Positions 51,197 through 60,756 of a stretch of 64,000 bases of DNA are shown piece by piece (position 1 is the stretch's first letter; the number at the start of each line of letters is the position of its first letter). This stretch comes from an uncultured Bacteroides sp. (GTDB lineage: Bacteria > Bacteroidota > Bacteroidia > Bacteroidales > Bacteroidaceae). The stretch lies in assembly GCF_963678845.1 (NCBI RefSeq), contig NZ_OY787466.1, forward strand, positions 1,240,001 to 1,304,000. Reading direction: 5' to 3'. Made by a program: the position numbers and the translations under genes. The notes beneath the pieces were generated by a model, which ran no database searches, was not told where the DNA came from, and worked only from the letters and a program-made list of their open reading frames with translations.

Positions 51197-53353
51197 TTAT
51201 TCTGAAGCTGTTAATCCAAACTGAGAAAATCTGTATATTAATTTGCTAAATTTATTGTATGGAGGAAGAATACCTGTAAAACTCTCTACAACATTACTTT
51301 CTGCTTTATTTAAACAAATTACAACGGGAGAATTGGGGCTAGCTATTTTTTTTACTTGATTTAACAGAAGCTGATCAGTAAATTTCCATGTTTTATTGGC
51401 TCTTGTTATTACAATATTTAATGCAGCTTCGTTAATTAATGTTTCAGGAATAGTGCATTCCTTTAACGGTGGGTATTCTACTATAAGGATATCTGAATTA
51501 TCTGTTGAATTGCTTAAATCAGTCACTGATTTTGCCAGCAAAAACTCTCTCGAATCTTTCGAAAAATCCTCGTTCCAGGATATGTGTTTTACATTTAGTC
51601 CAATAGAGTTCCAATACTCTTCCAGTTGTTTTCCAATAAAGGATTTACCATCTCCGGTTTCTGTGCTAAGTAGGTTAATAATTCTTTTTTCGCTTTTTGG
51701 TAAGTAGCTTAGGATTGTATTACACATAAATTTAGTAGCAATCTGGCCGCGGACTTTGCTAAAGCTTCTGTATCGGCCAATATTATTCCCTGGAAAAGCT
51801 CCGATAACTTTGCTTGACGTTAATCTTTCAGCACGGATTTTATCTCTTAACGTTCTATCAAGTAATTCTACAATTAATGAAAAACCTAAAATAGCGAGAA
51901 TACTACCAAAGAAAACTGTCATTATGATTGATTTTCTATTAGTTGATTCTGCAGCCAATGGATATACCGGTGGATTTATTACTCGTAAAGTAGCAGAGGT
52001 CATTTGTAGATTTTTTTGTCGTAATCGGGCTGCATTTAAACTATTAAGCATGGACATGTAGCTATTCTCAGTAAAGCCTATATCACGGTCCATACGTTTC
52101 AACGTATTACCAATAGGAGAAAAGAAAATGTACTTATCATCAATAAGCCCTTTTCTGGATTCCATTAATCTCAGTTTTGAATCTGCTTTTTCCAAATTTA
52201 GCATTTGTTCGAACCACTGTTGTAAAATCTCTTCTGGTGCTATTCTTTCTTTTGTATATTTTTGATTACTATACTTTTCTGTAAAGTTATTAAACTCACT
52301 TTCAGCTTTTTTTAGTTGCCTTTTATAGGAATTTAAATCTTTATTTTTCAAAGAACTCTCATCATTAAAAGTTTCTATATCAGTGATCTTTGATGTTAGA
52401 CTTGTAATATTCTGCATTCTGCTTATGAACTCACTGTTATTGCGTAAAGATTTTGCATGACTGTCCATCCTTTTTTCTAGTTCATTTATAAGTGTCTTTG
52501 CTGTGTTGTATTCCAGTAGAAATCCTTCACATTTTTCTTCATAAGAAGTTTTTTGCATTGCAACTTGTTTGGTCTGTTCTCCGTAATTAATGATTCGTTT
52601 ACTTAAACTATAGGTTGTCAAAGAGTCTTCAGACGTTTCTAGTCTTTTTTTTAATCGGGCTAATTCTTCTTCAAAGAACTTAATCACACTATTTGTTTCT
52701 CCGAATCTTAATTGCTGATATTGATCAATAAATTCTTCATTTAAGATTTTCAAAGTGTTATAGGCAATTCCAGGATCACCATTTGAATAACCAATGTCAA
52801 TCATATCACTGTCTGATATCCTTTTTACTTTTATTTTTTCAGATAATGCTGAATAACAATAATCCGGATGGTTCCAGTAGAATAACCCAAAAACGAAATT
52901 CTTAGGATCCGGTTTTTCATAAGCCTCTAAATTCGCGATAGTCTTTTTTTCGTCCTTTTTATCTATAAGCTTAAGTACTTCTTTTGGAGTGATTCTTAGA
53001 AGCTCTTTGTATGTAGAAGCCAGGATGTGGGTATTGTCACGATTGGGATCTCCATATATCATATTTTGAGCATAAAGTTTCAGAGAAACTTTTTTTAGTG
53101 TACTTTGGGATGTAATAAGTGTTAAGATGTTATCTAAGGTAGTGCTTTGCTGAGTGAGATTTACGCCCGCTCCAGAACTCGTCTCAATTGTGTATCCAGA
53201 TATTATTCCTGTATAGACAGTTGCAGTAGTATCATACGTTCTTCCTAAATGTTTGGTGGAATATATTGCTAATAATGTAAGTGCAACAGGTATAGTTATT
53301 AACCGCCATCGTAATCGATATATAAATCTGGATAGATAAAGTAAATATTCCAT
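51197..53353 (-). CDS. Wzz/GumC-type chain-length protein with degenerate BY-kinase domain
   Basis: A 718-residue inner-membrane co-polymerase. The N-terminal helix is at about 17-32, followed by a long periplasmic coiled-coil region (about 230-450, many Glu, Lys and Leu) and a second helix at about 478-500. The cytosolic domain (about 560-718) has LLSTETGDGKSFIGKQL, a Walker A-like P-loop, and ILIVEYPPL as a possible Walker B, but no DxDxR-like A' motif and no Tyr cluster at the C-terminus. It is therefore probably not an active tyrosine kinase. It would set chain length with the polymerase next door. Spacings are 5 bases to the polymerase and 10 to the TolC-like gene. Confidence 0.87.
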   Translation of the reverse strand: MEYLLYLSRFIYRLRWRLITIPVALTLLAIYSTKHLGRTYDTTATVYTGIISGYTIETSSGAGVNLTQQSTTLDNILTLITSQSTLKKVSLKLYAQNMIYGDPNRDNTHILASTYKELLRITPKEVLKLIDKKDEKKTIANLEAYEKPDPKNFVFGLFYWNHPDYCYSALSEKIKVKRISDSDMIDIGYSNGDPGIAYNTLKILNEEFIDQYQQLRFGETNSVIKFFEEELARLKKRLETSEDSLTTYSLSKRIINYGEQTKQVAMQKTSYEEKCEGFLLEYNTAKTLINELEKRMDSHAKSLRNNSEFISRMQNITSLTSKITDIETFNDESSLKNKDLNSYKRQLKKAESEFNNFTEKYSNQKYTKERIAPEEILQQWFEQMLNLEKADSKLRLMESRKGLIDDKYIFFSPIGNTLKRMDRDIGFTENSYMSMLNSLNAARLRQKNLQMTSATLRVINPPVYPLAAESTNRKSIIMTVFFGSILAILGFSLIVELLDRTLRDKIRAERLTSSKVIGAFPGNNIGRYRSFSKVRGQIATKFMCNTILSYLPKSEKRIINLLSTETGDGKSFIGKQLEEYWNSIGLNVKHISWNEDFSKDSREFLLAKSVTDLSNSTDNSDILIVEYPPLKECTIPETLINEAALNIVITRANKTWKFTDQLLLNQVKKIASPNSPVVICLNKAESNVVESFTGILPPYNKFSKLIYRFSQFGLTASE

Positions 53354-53363
53354 AGATTTGAAT

Positions 53364-54107
53364 TTATTTCTTATTGATTATTGAAGTTCTTGTAAGCACT
53401 TCTAGTCTTAAAAGAGAACTATTAATTAGCGCTCGCGTAGTTTCATATTCAGTTGCAGCTTCTATTTGTATCTTTTTTCTGTCGCTCAATAAGCTTGCCT
53501 CTACTTTGCCGTTTATAAATTCATTTTCAACTACCTGATATTGTGCTTTGGCAAATGACATATATTCGGCTTTTAGTTTCAGGATAGAGAGGTTTGATAA
53601 AACAGCAGTATAAAGATCTATAATTTGTTGTTTCAATTCATCCATTCTTTGTTCTTTTAAATACTCGCTTTCTTTAACCAATAGCTTTTGGTTTTTAATT
53701 TTTCTTTTACGATCAAATAAGTCATCCAATGGAATTGATACAGAACCACCTACATTATAATAACTCGTTGCATTATTATTGTACTGATAGTAAACTGGCG
53801 TTGCAGAGTCGGAATAACCGGACGTGTATGCTTGTATTCCATAGTGATACGATGTTCCTACAGAAAAATATTTAAGCCAGCTTTTCTTTTCTTTACTAAG
53901 TAGTCCTAGTTCTTCTTCTTTCTTTGTGTCATGGATTTGTATAAGCGGATTTTTCTTAGCATTTTCAAACAAAGAATCCAAAGGAGGAAGCTTTAATTTT
54001 ATATAATCTTCAGGTGACATATCAGTAATGTCATTTTCCTGAGCATGTAATGGAAATGCAAAGAATAAACAAGAAAAAACAATAATGGAAAATAGTTTGT
54101 ATCTCAT
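53364..54107 (-). CDS. Short TolC-like outer-membrane protein
   Basis: A 247-residue exported protein with a signal peptide of about 22 residues ending LHAQ. The mature part has two long helices typical of TolC-family barrels (DLFDRKRKIKNQKLLVKESEYLKEQRMDELKQQIIDLYTAVLSNLSILKLKAEYMSFAKAQYQVVENEFINGKVEASLLSDRKKIQIEAATEYE) and one strand-rich segment (VGTSYHYGIQAYTSGYS...YYNVGGSVSIPLDD). It is about half the length of TolC, as if it held only one of the two repeats. It may act as the outer-membrane route or accessory for the polysaccharide; no Wza-like gene is in view. Confidence 0.75.
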   Translation of the reverse strand: MRYKLFSIIVFSCLFFAFPLHAQENDITDMSPEDYIKLKLPPLDSLFENAKKNPLIQIHDTKKEEELGLLSKEKKSWLKYFSVGTSYHYGIQAYTSGYSDSATPVYYQYNNNATSYYNVGGSVSIPLDDLFDRKRKIKNQKLLVKESEYLKEQRMDELKQQIIDLYTAVLSNLSILKLKAEYMSFAKAQYQVVENEFINGKVEASLLSDRKKIQIEAATEYETTRALINSSLLRLEVLTRTSIINKK

Positions 54108-54127
54108 AACCTCTTCAATTTATATCT

Positions 54128-55279
54128 TTATACATTTTCTTTCTGAATAAATGCAGTAGCTGTTTTTAAAATAATCTTAATATCTATGCCAAAAGAGTAG
54201 CTCTTGGCATATTGTATATCTAAGAGCTTGCGCTCTTCGGCAGACATCTTTCCTGCATCTCCTCGTTTTTCTACTTGCCATAGTCCGGTAAGTCCTGCAG
54301 GGGCCATAAAGCGGTCTATGTATTCGTCACTGGTAAGTAGCTCGGCTTCGTAGAGTGGGAGAGGACGGTTACCTACAATAGACATGTCTCCTTTCAGGAT
54401 ATTTATCAATTGAGGGAGTTCGTCAATACTGTACTTACGAATGAAATGCCCCACTTTGGTGATACGCGGATCGTTTTCCAGTTTTACAAATGAATTTTCT
54501 TTTTCAATGCTTTTTTGAGCAATGTATTCTTTTTCGGGAATAACATAATCATCTGATATTAAAATTACTTCATCAGTTTCTATTCGCTGTTCTTCTTCTG
54601 ATGTTTTTTCTCCATCTTCCAGGTTGACATCACTTTTATATTGATTAAGGTTATTAAATTCCTTAAGTCGCTTATCGGCATTGGTATACATGGAACGAAA
54701 CTTAAGAAAATCGAAAATACGATAGTTGCTGCCTACACGCTTAGATTTATATACAATGGGACCTTCACTTTCTATCCTGATAGCAATAGCAACCAGTAGA
54801 AGTAACGGAGAAAGACAAAGGATAGCGATGCTTGAGAAAATAATGTCGAACACTCTTTTCCAAAAGGGTAAATGAAAATGCTTGATTAGGTTTTTATCCT
54901 GAAGAGCAGTTTGGAATTGATGCTGTCTATTAATAATAAAATTGAGCGTTTGCTCAAAATTCTGTTCTGTTTCATTGGGAGACAATGTGTTACATATACC
55001 ACTTTTTAGATAGAGAAAGCTTTCTTCTTTTTCTAATCTGTCTGTGATAAGGACAATATAGGTGTGATAAAACTTATTATGCAGATAGGAAATGTTTGCT
55101 AAATCCTTTTTTAAGATTTCTTTCTCAAAAAGAATTATAATAGGCATTTTATTACTACATTGAGATAACCATTTGGCTGCTTCAAAGTTGTTTGCCGCTA
55201 CTTTCATTTCACCATTGTATAATTGGTTGAAATGTGCGATTGTTTGTGTGTGTGTACCTATGTATACGAGGTATTGCAT
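54128..55279 (-). CDS. Initiating sugar transferase with receiver-like N-terminal domain
   Basis: A 383-residue protein. Residues 1-125 follow the receiver fold pattern (YLVYIGTHTQTIAHF, IIILFEKEIL, TYIVLITDRLEKEESFLYLKSGICNTLSP) but lack a clear phosphoacceptor Asp. Then comes a membrane helix (about 143-165) and a bacterial sugar transferase domain: PFWKRVFDIIFSSIAI, GPIVYKSKRVGSN, FLKFRSMYTNADKRL, DPRITKVGHFIRKYSIDELPQLINILKGDMSIVGNRPLP and MAPAGLTGLWQV. It should move a sugar phosphate onto undecaprenyl phosphate, the first step of repeat-unit synthesis. An acidic insert of about 50 residues splits the catalytic domain. It lies 2 bases after the response-regulator gene. Confidence 0.9.
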   Translation of the reverse strand: MQYLVYIGTHTQTIAHFNQLYNGEMKVAANNFEAAKWLSQCSNKMPIIILFEKEILKKDLANISYLHNKFYHTYIVLITDRLEKEESFLYLKSGICNTLSPNETEQNFEQTLNFIINRQHQFQTALQDKNLIKHFHLPFWKRVFDIIFSSIAILCLSPLLLLVAIAIRIESEGPIVYKSKRVGSNYRIFDFLKFRSMYTNADKRLKEFNNLNQYKSDVNLEDGEKTSEEEQRIETDEVILISDDYVIPEKEYIAQKSIEKENSFVKLENDPRITKVGHFIRKYSIDELPQLINILKGDMSIVGNRPLPLYEAELLTSDEYIDRFMAPAGLTGLWQVEKRGDAGKMSAEERKLLDIQYAKSYSFGIDIKIILKTATAFIQKENV

Positions 55280-55281
55280 CT

Positions 55282-55650
55282 CTATTCCTTAATTATTTTT
55301 TTTATACGGATTTTTAGTTCCATAGGATTGAATGGCTTAAGAATGTAATCGTCGGCTCCTTCTTCCAGTAATCTGATTCTTTCTGAAGTACTTTCTTCAC
55401 TTGACAACATAATAACAGGTATAGGGCTGAACAATGCATTGGATTTAATGTAATGTAAAAATTCATCTCCACGCATTTCGGGCATTCTGATATCTGAAAT
55501 GATAAGATCGGGGATGTTTCCTTCCTGTAACCATGCGATTGCTGGTATAGGATTTTCAAAATAAACAAGGTCGAATTCTGTTGACAGATAGATGGAAACA
55601 ACTTTCGCAATAGATTCTTTATCGTCAATTAGTAATATTTTTTTTTTCAT
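55282..55650 (-). CDS. Single-domain response regulator
   Basis: A 122-residue stand-alone receiver: ILLIDDKESIAKV with acidic pair, phosphoacceptor Asp53 in LIISDIRMPEMRG, Ser of IMLSSEE and Lys of LKPF. No DNA-binding output domain. As the first gene of the arm that holds the sugar transferase, it probably controls polysaccharide production by protein contact, perhaps with the receiver-like domain next to it, or transmits phosphate from a kinase such as the one at 20523. Promoter box at 55680-55687. Confidence 0.92.
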   Translation of the reverse strand: MKKKILLIDDKESIAKVVSIYLSTEFDLVYFENPIPAIAWLQEGNIPDLIISDIRMPEMRGDEFLHYIKSNALFSPIPVIMLSSEESTSERIRLLEEGADDYILKPFNPMELKIRIKKIIKE

Positions 55651-55679
55651 TGTTGACTCTGAATTATTTTTTAATGGTA

Positions 55680-55687
55680 CAAAGTTA
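55680..55687 (-). promoter_or_regulatory. -7 box for the polysaccharide assembly arm
   Basis: TAACTTTG on the minus strand, about 30 bases before ATG 55650. A -33 element is not clear. Confidence 0.55.
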
Positions 55688-55718
55688 TTATAAAATAGGG
55701 ATTTAACGAATGTTTTTT

Positions 55719-58133
55719 TTATTTAATAGTGTAAATATAGGTGTTATTTGCATTTGAACTACTATACCAATCCTGATTTGCTGTGCCTCCTGAAGTGGCC
55801 CAGGATTTAAATTTGGGATATGCATTGAGTATACTTTCTGTTTCCAGAGGATAGTTGAAAGTACCCGGTATCATTAGTCCCCAAATTAAATTATCTGTTC
55901 CTCTGTAATATACACCATTTAATGATAAATCATTATTAGACGGGATATTCTGAGGACCACCTCCAAAGTAACTGGTAATAGCTTTGTTTGTTGGTGAGTA
56001 ACCTGCCAGGTGCACCTCTTTACGATTTTCACTCTTAGCATCAGTTACCACAAAATAGTTTAAGTATTTAACTGCTATATCACTAGAATTTACAGTGTTG
56101 TTCTTGAAATTAATTGTTATTTTTACATTTTTTGGCGTAATATATTCTCCTTTATCGCTGGTGTTAATCAAGTTATACCTTTCACTTGAATTATTTAAGA
56201 TAAAATGATGTGCTTCATCAAATAGAGGAATAACGGCTTTTGACTGCCCGGTTTCAATTCCATTTGAATTTAATGTAAAAACAGTACCATTTAGTCGGTT
56301 TCCCGGAGAATCAGATTGAACAGATACACTTGTAACATTGTCTGCAGAAATTTTATCAAGCTGAAAGGCTGCTCCAAGTTTTTTGTTTCCTCCTACGGCT
56401 AGTAGCGTTGTATTTATAGTCAGGCTGGTAATCCAATTCTTATTATTTGTAGAAGTAAAACTGCTTTTTATTACGAGGTCATTCATATCGTAATCTCCGT
56501 ATGCAGGCCAATAATCTTCTATGGCATAGCTATACTCGCTGCTTGTAGGAACTTCAATTGGGAAAGTAGGATCAGTAGGGGCAGTACCTTGCGGGTAGCT
56601 TCCTTTACCTGTACATTCACCGGAAGGAATAAGAACAGTGGGTGAACCATAGCTCACCATATGCGCCGGAGGGTTGAGGGTATATACGTTATCATTTTTT
56701 CCGTTTGCTGTATGATCTGAACATTCTAATTCAAGGTTACCATTGTAAATAACGCTTTGAGAACCATTACATATTACTTTTTTAAGTCGTGCCAGCGCAT
56801 AGTCTGAACCTGTGCCTGTAGCTGTTAATTGGCTGGACCATGAATCGAATTTAGTTGTGCCGGTTATATCGAGTATAGAAAATGCATCCATATTGATAAC
56901 GCAACCTTTGGGATAAAAGTTGCTGCCGGAGAAAGAGGTACTGTTATGCAGATTAATAGTTCCTCCTGATACATTAATGTCCTTATTGGTAGTGATGTTG
57001 CAATAATTATCTAATAATAAGCTATAGGAGGAATCGAATGAATCGAAATTTAATGTTCCCCTGTTTATTATAGTACTTCCATTGCAAGTAGCGTTGCCGG
57101 TAACAGACATGGTTAGGTAATTATTAATAGTTAGTCCGCTAGTTGAATTAATTGCTCCAAGGGTAAGGATACTATGGTTTTCAATGGTACCTGCCTGATT
57201 GAATTCTGAAATACTTGTAGTGCTATTATTATAGAAGATGCCCCCATTGAGTTTTAATTGCTTGAGGTTTAATTCTCCGAAATTATACACACTTCCACCT
57301 GAAGAGCTGAAATTAAGACTAACTGGTTCTTTTTCAGGATTAAAAATTCCGCCATTCATAATAAACAAATGGACATCGTTTCCCTGAAGTATTTGAGAAC
57401 TGTTGTAAAAGTGTACCTTTCCTCCTTTTAGTATGACAATTTCAAGCCCGCTCTGAAAGGCAGCCTGTTCGGGAGGAATATTCCATTCTCCTTCAATGAA
57501 AAGAGTTGTTGTAGCTCCTCCCCAGAAAGTAATACTACCAGAGTAGGCGCCTCCGGTTATTACATACGATTTTCCTGCAGTTAATACCTGTGATGATGCA
57601 CTCAGATCAATAGCTGTAGCTCCCTCTCTGACACCCTGATAGGTTGGAGTAGTAGCTGACCTGGTTGAAGCATAGCTTACAGATGATGATTTTGTTGATG
57701 CAGATGCATTGCCTGCAAAATTAATAGTTATATTTTTCGAATCGATTGTTCTTTCTTGTACTGTTTTTAATCCGTTTGGGGCGGTTTGACGTATGTAAAT
57801 TGTTTGAAGTGCCTGTGGGAAATTTACCTCTGAAGTGAATGCTTCAGTTTGCTTTGCTACCCCTTTAGCCAGTAAAGTGGCATTCGTATTTAATATGGGA
57901 TTGTCATCAAAGACTTCAACCACATAGTAATATTGCCCATTATATTCGTCATTCACATTTATGGTAAGATTGATAGAGGTAATTGTAGACCAGTCAAAGT
58001 TATCAGGAACGCCAGTGAAAGGAGAAGGCGCCTTATAATATGGGTCGTAATAATCTTCTTTACAACTATATGTTGATGTAATCAATATAAAGAAGAATAA
58101 AATAGTTGATATTTTGAAGTGGCTTATTCTCAT
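55719..58133 (-). CDS. LruC-domain lipoprotein (DUF4842), paralogue A
   Basis: An 804-residue surface or outer-membrane lipoprotein. The signal peptide ends at the lipobox STYSC (Cys24) and is followed by KEDYYDPYYKAP. Residues about 30-150 form a domain with VNDEYNGQYYYVVEVFDDNP. A long central run (about 180-500) of short glycine- and asparagine-rich repeats such as IENHSILTLGAINSTSGLTINN suggests a right-handed beta-helix. The C-terminal LruC domain begins with EDYWPAYGDYDMNDLVI (about 540-556). It ends in NQDWYSSSNANNTYIYTIK. It precedes the response regulator by 68 bases on the same strand, separated by that gene's own promoter. Possible roles are surface adhesin or matrix protein. Confidence 0.88.
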   Translation of the reverse strand: MRISHFKISTILFFFILITSTYSCKEDYYDPYYKAPSPFTGVPDNFDWSTITSINLTINVNDEYNGQYYYVVEVFDDNPILNTNATLLAKGVAKQTEAFTSEVNFPQALQTIYIRQTAPNGLKTVQERTIDSKNITINFAGNASASTKSSSVSYASTRSATTPTYQGVREGATAIDLSASSQVLTAGKSYVITGGAYSGSITFWGGATTTLFIEGEWNIPPEQAAFQSGLEIVILKGGKVHFYNSSQILQGNDVHLFIMNGGIFNPEKEPVSLNFSSSGGSVYNFGELNLKQLKLNGGIFYNNSTTSISEFNQAGTIENHSILTLGAINSTSGLTINNYLTMSVTGNATCNGSTIINRGTLNFDSFDSSYSLLLDNYCNITTNKDINVSGGTINLHNSTSFSGSNFYPKGCVINMDAFSILDITGTTKFDSWSSQLTATGTGSDYALARLKKVICNGSQSVIYNGNLELECSDHTANGKNDNVYTLNPPAHMVSYGSPTVLIPSGECTGKGSYPQGTAPTDPTFPIEVPTSSEYSYAIEDYWPAYGDYDMNDLVIKSSFTSTNNKNWITSLTINTTLLAVGGNKKLGAAFQLDKISADNVTSVSVQSDSPGNRLNGTVFTLNSNGIETGQSKAVIPLFDEAHHFILNNSSERYNLINTSDKGEYITPKNVKITINFKNNTVNSSDIAVKYLNYFVVTDAKSENRKEVHLAGYSPTNKAITSYFGGGPQNIPSNNDLSLNGVYYRGTDNLIWGLMIPGTFNYPLETESILNAYPKFKSWATSGGTANQDWYSSSNANNTYIYTIK

Positions 58134-58183
58134 GACGATTAATTAAAGATGGCAACTAAAAAAATGTTAATTGCTTGTAATAG

Positions 58184-58191
58184 CAAAAATA
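58184..58191 (-). promoter_or_regulatory. -7 box candidate for LruC lipoprotein A
   Basis: TATTTTTG on the minus strand, 50 bases before ATG 58133; -33 element uncertain. Confidence 0.4.
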
Positions 58192-58246
58192 TAATAATTG
58201 TTTTATTTATCAAGTATTTTATTGACTTTTTTAATCAAGATTACTT

Positions 58247-58289
58247 CTAACTAAAAAAGGCAGAATCAAATTCTGCCTTTTTTAGTTAG
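58247..58289 (-). terminator. Intrinsic terminator after LruC lipoprotein B
   Basis: A perfect 20-bp stem (58247-58266 with 58270-58289) around a 3-base loop, containing AAAAAAGGCAGAAT and its complement. It falls 13 bases past the stop of the gene at 58302 and separates the two LruC genes. Confidence 0.9.
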
Positions 58290-58301
58290 ATAGATACTGT
58301 T

Positions 58302-60674
58302 TTAATATGTAGCCCCACTTTTTGGAGAGTTATACCAATCTTGATTGTTCTTCCCTATGGATTGAGCCCATGCTCCAAAATTAGGATATGCATCTGTAAT
58401 TTTTTCATATTCAACAGGATAATTAAAAATAGCAGGAATAATCATTCCCCAAACCAAATGCTCATTTTTACTGGTAAAGCTAATTCCACTTACTGAATTA
58501 TCATCTCCTGTTCCCAATAAGCTTTTGTTAAACTTATCAGTAGGAGCGTATCCTGCTAAATGAATTTCGGTACGCGAATCTTTTTTCCCGTCAGTAACAA
58601 TAAAGAAGTTTAGTGACTTAATATCTGTATCTTCAACAGATATTGGATTTTTAAAAGAAATCGTTATTTTAGCTGTTTGAGCCGGGACGTTGTTCTTTCC
58701 AACAATTGTATTTGTCATTCCACTGGATTTTAAGAATTTATGTGCATTGTCAAATAATGGAATAACAGCTTTTGACTGCTCGCTCTCAATTCCTGCAGAA
58801 TTTCGTTCAAAAATAGAACCATCAAGATTAGTTCCGTTATTAGTTACCTGCTGAATATTATCAGCCAGCACATTATCCATTTGTAAAGCGGCTCCGATGG
58901 TTTTAAGAGCACCAACAGCTCTTAAAGTTACATTAATAGTCATTTGAGTTGCTTTGTTGGAAGAGTTCTTCTGGTAACTGGTACGTATTGTTGCTACCAA
59001 ATCATTCATATCATAGTCACCATAATTTGGCCATGAATCTTCCATTGCAAATGTATAGTCTTTGTCTGGCTCAACAGCAATAGGGAACGTAGGGTTTGAA
59101 GGAGTTCCACCTTGAGATGCTGTATTGCCTTCAGAACAATTACTTGAAGATATTGTAATGGTAGTTTCACCTTCTTTTACCCATTCAATAGTTGGATCTT
59201 CGGTAAATCTGATATTACTTGGATCGACGTTTATATCAGGATGATTTTCGCATTCTATTTGGATATTACCACTGTAGTTTATTACGTAATTTTGTCCATC
59301 ACTATTGGCAACTGCTTTCTTTAATTTTAATAATGCTTTTCCGGAAGTTGGACCATAAAATCCATATCCACCGGAAAGTGGATTGTAGTTATAATTAGCC
59401 TGGGTAGAAACTTTCATTATAGAGTTTGCTCCCATGTCTATTTTACAGTTATCCATATCAAGTGTGCTGCAACTGACATAAGCACCACCATCAATTTTTA
59501 TATTCCCGGTATTAAACTTGAGGTTGTCTGTTACAACTAGTTTGCATTTATTAAAAACGTTTGAATTATGAGCTGATACAGCCATGCTTTTGGTAGTGTA
59601 ATGACCTTCATTGGTCCAGCTGCCACCAGTACAATCAACAGTTGTTAAGTTGCTTACATTTATTTCATTGTAATTGGATAAACTGCTATTACCTTGCACT
59701 AAGAGGTTTAGAGCTGTTACAGTGCCATCATTCTCAATTGTACTTCCATCGTTTTGTCCACTTAGGTCGCCGGATACAGATACTGTTCCTGCATTGTATA
59801 GCAATGATGTTCCCGCTAACTGGATTTCACTAGCCGAAATAGTTCCCTTATTTAATATCTTGACATTGGAACTAGGTGTAAGTGTCCCCACTTTTAAAGT
59901 GGCATTTTCTGCTATAGAAATTACTTCATCTGGCTGCCCAAGGTTGTTACCAGCATCTAATGTGACTTCAGCACCAGGTAATATATACAATTTACATTTA
60001 GACGCTAAATATAGTTTGGTAATATGTATTTTACCAGTAGCATATAAGTAAACTCCAGGAGTCCATACGTTTATATCATCATAGGTTCCATCTTCTAATT
60101 TAAATTTAGTTATTGTTCCTTGCTGGCTTTGGTCATAAGAAGCTATATTTGTCGGCATAGTTGAAACAAAATCATTTTTATCTGTGTCACTTGCACTTCT
60201 TGTTAAAACAGAACCAGAACTACTTCTTGTTGATATCGATTTAGTAGCGGTTGTTCCAAAATCTACTGTAACAATACTTGCAACATCTACCATACGGGTA
60301 ACTGTTAAGCCTGTTGGAGATGTTTGGCGAATAGCTATACTTTTGGTGGTTTGCGAAATTGAAACTACAGAACTAAAAGATTGTCCTTTTTTAGCAACTC
60401 CTTTAGTCAATAATTTTGCCTTGCTATCAATTACAGGATTGCTATCGAACACTTCCACTATATAGTAAAATTCTCCATTATATTGATCATTCACATTTAC
60501 AGTAAGATTGACTGATGATAACGTTGACCAGTTAAAGTCTGCTGGTATCCCTGTCAATAGTCCATTCTTAGTGGCAACATAATTAGGATCATAAAGATCT
60601 TTCTGACATCCTGTGATGAACAGCGAAGATGTAATAATGAACAATGCCATTATTTTCTTAAACGTTGTTTTCAT
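58302..60674 (-). CDS. LruC-domain lipoprotein (DUF4842), paralogue B
   Basis: A 790-residue paralogue of the gene at 55719 with the same order of parts: lipobox FITGC (Cys23) followed by QKDLYDPNYV, domain with VNDQYNGEFYYIVEVFDSNP, central beta-helix-like repeats (VKILNKGTISASEIQLAGTS, NAGTVSVSGDLSGQ, NDGTVTALNLLVQGNSSLSN) and the LruC motif EDSWPNYGDYDMNDLVA near residue 545. It lacks the last strand of paralogue A (ends at KSGATY). The two diverge most in the central repeats. It has its own promoter box (60749-60756) and terminator. Confidence 0.88.
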   Translation of the reverse strand: MKTTFKKIMALFIITSSLFITGCQKDLYDPNYVATKNGLLTGIPADFNWSTLSSVNLTVNVNDQYNGEFYYIVEVFDSNPVIDSKAKLLTKGVAKKGQSFSSVVSISQTTKSIAIRQTSPTGLTVTRMVDVASIVTVDFGTTATKSISTRSSSGSVLTRSASDTDKNDFVSTMPTNIASYDQSQQGTITKFKLEDGTYDDINVWTPGVYLYATGKIHITKLYLASKCKLYILPGAEVTLDAGNNLGQPDEVISIAENATLKVGTLTPSSNVKILNKGTISASEIQLAGTSLLYNAGTVSVSGDLSGQNDGSTIENDGTVTALNLLVQGNSSLSNYNEINVSNLTTVDCTGGSWTNEGHYTTKSMAVSAHNSNVFNKCKLVVTDNLKFNTGNIKIDGGAYVSCSTLDMDNCKIDMGANSIMKVSTQANYNYNPLSGGYGFYGPTSGKALLKLKKAVANSDGQNYVINYSGNIQIECENHPDINVDPSNIRFTEDPTIEWVKEGETTITISSSNCSEGNTASQGGTPSNPTFPIAVEPDKDYTFAMEDSWPNYGDYDMNDLVATIRTSYQKNSSNKATQMTINVTLRAVGALKTIGAALQMDNVLADNIQQVTNNGTNLDGSIFERNSAGIESEQSKAVIPLFDNAHKFLKSSGMTNTIVGKNNVPAQTAKITISFKNPISVEDTDIKSLNFFIVTDGKKDSRTEIHLAGYAPTDKFNKSLLGTGDDNSVSGISFTSKNEHLVWGMIIPAIFNYPVEYEKITDAYPNFGAWAQSIGKNNQDWYNSPKSGATY

Positions 60675-60748
60675 ATTTTTTTTATTAATATTATCTACTA
60701 TAATTTATTTTCTCTTTGGAGTATGTATATTTTTTCTATAAAACTACG

Positions 60749-60756
60749 CAAAATTA
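60749..60756 (-). promoter_or_regulatory. -7 box for LruC lipoprotein B
   Basis: TAATTTTG on the minus strand, 75 bases before ATG 60674, leaving a long AT-rich leader. Confidence 0.5.

Noticed and set aside
23232..55650. Classical Bacteroides capsule locus with UpxY/UpxZ regulators
   Set aside because: No NusG-like UpxY or UpxZ protein and no invertible promoter flanked by inverted repeats was found near either arm's start.
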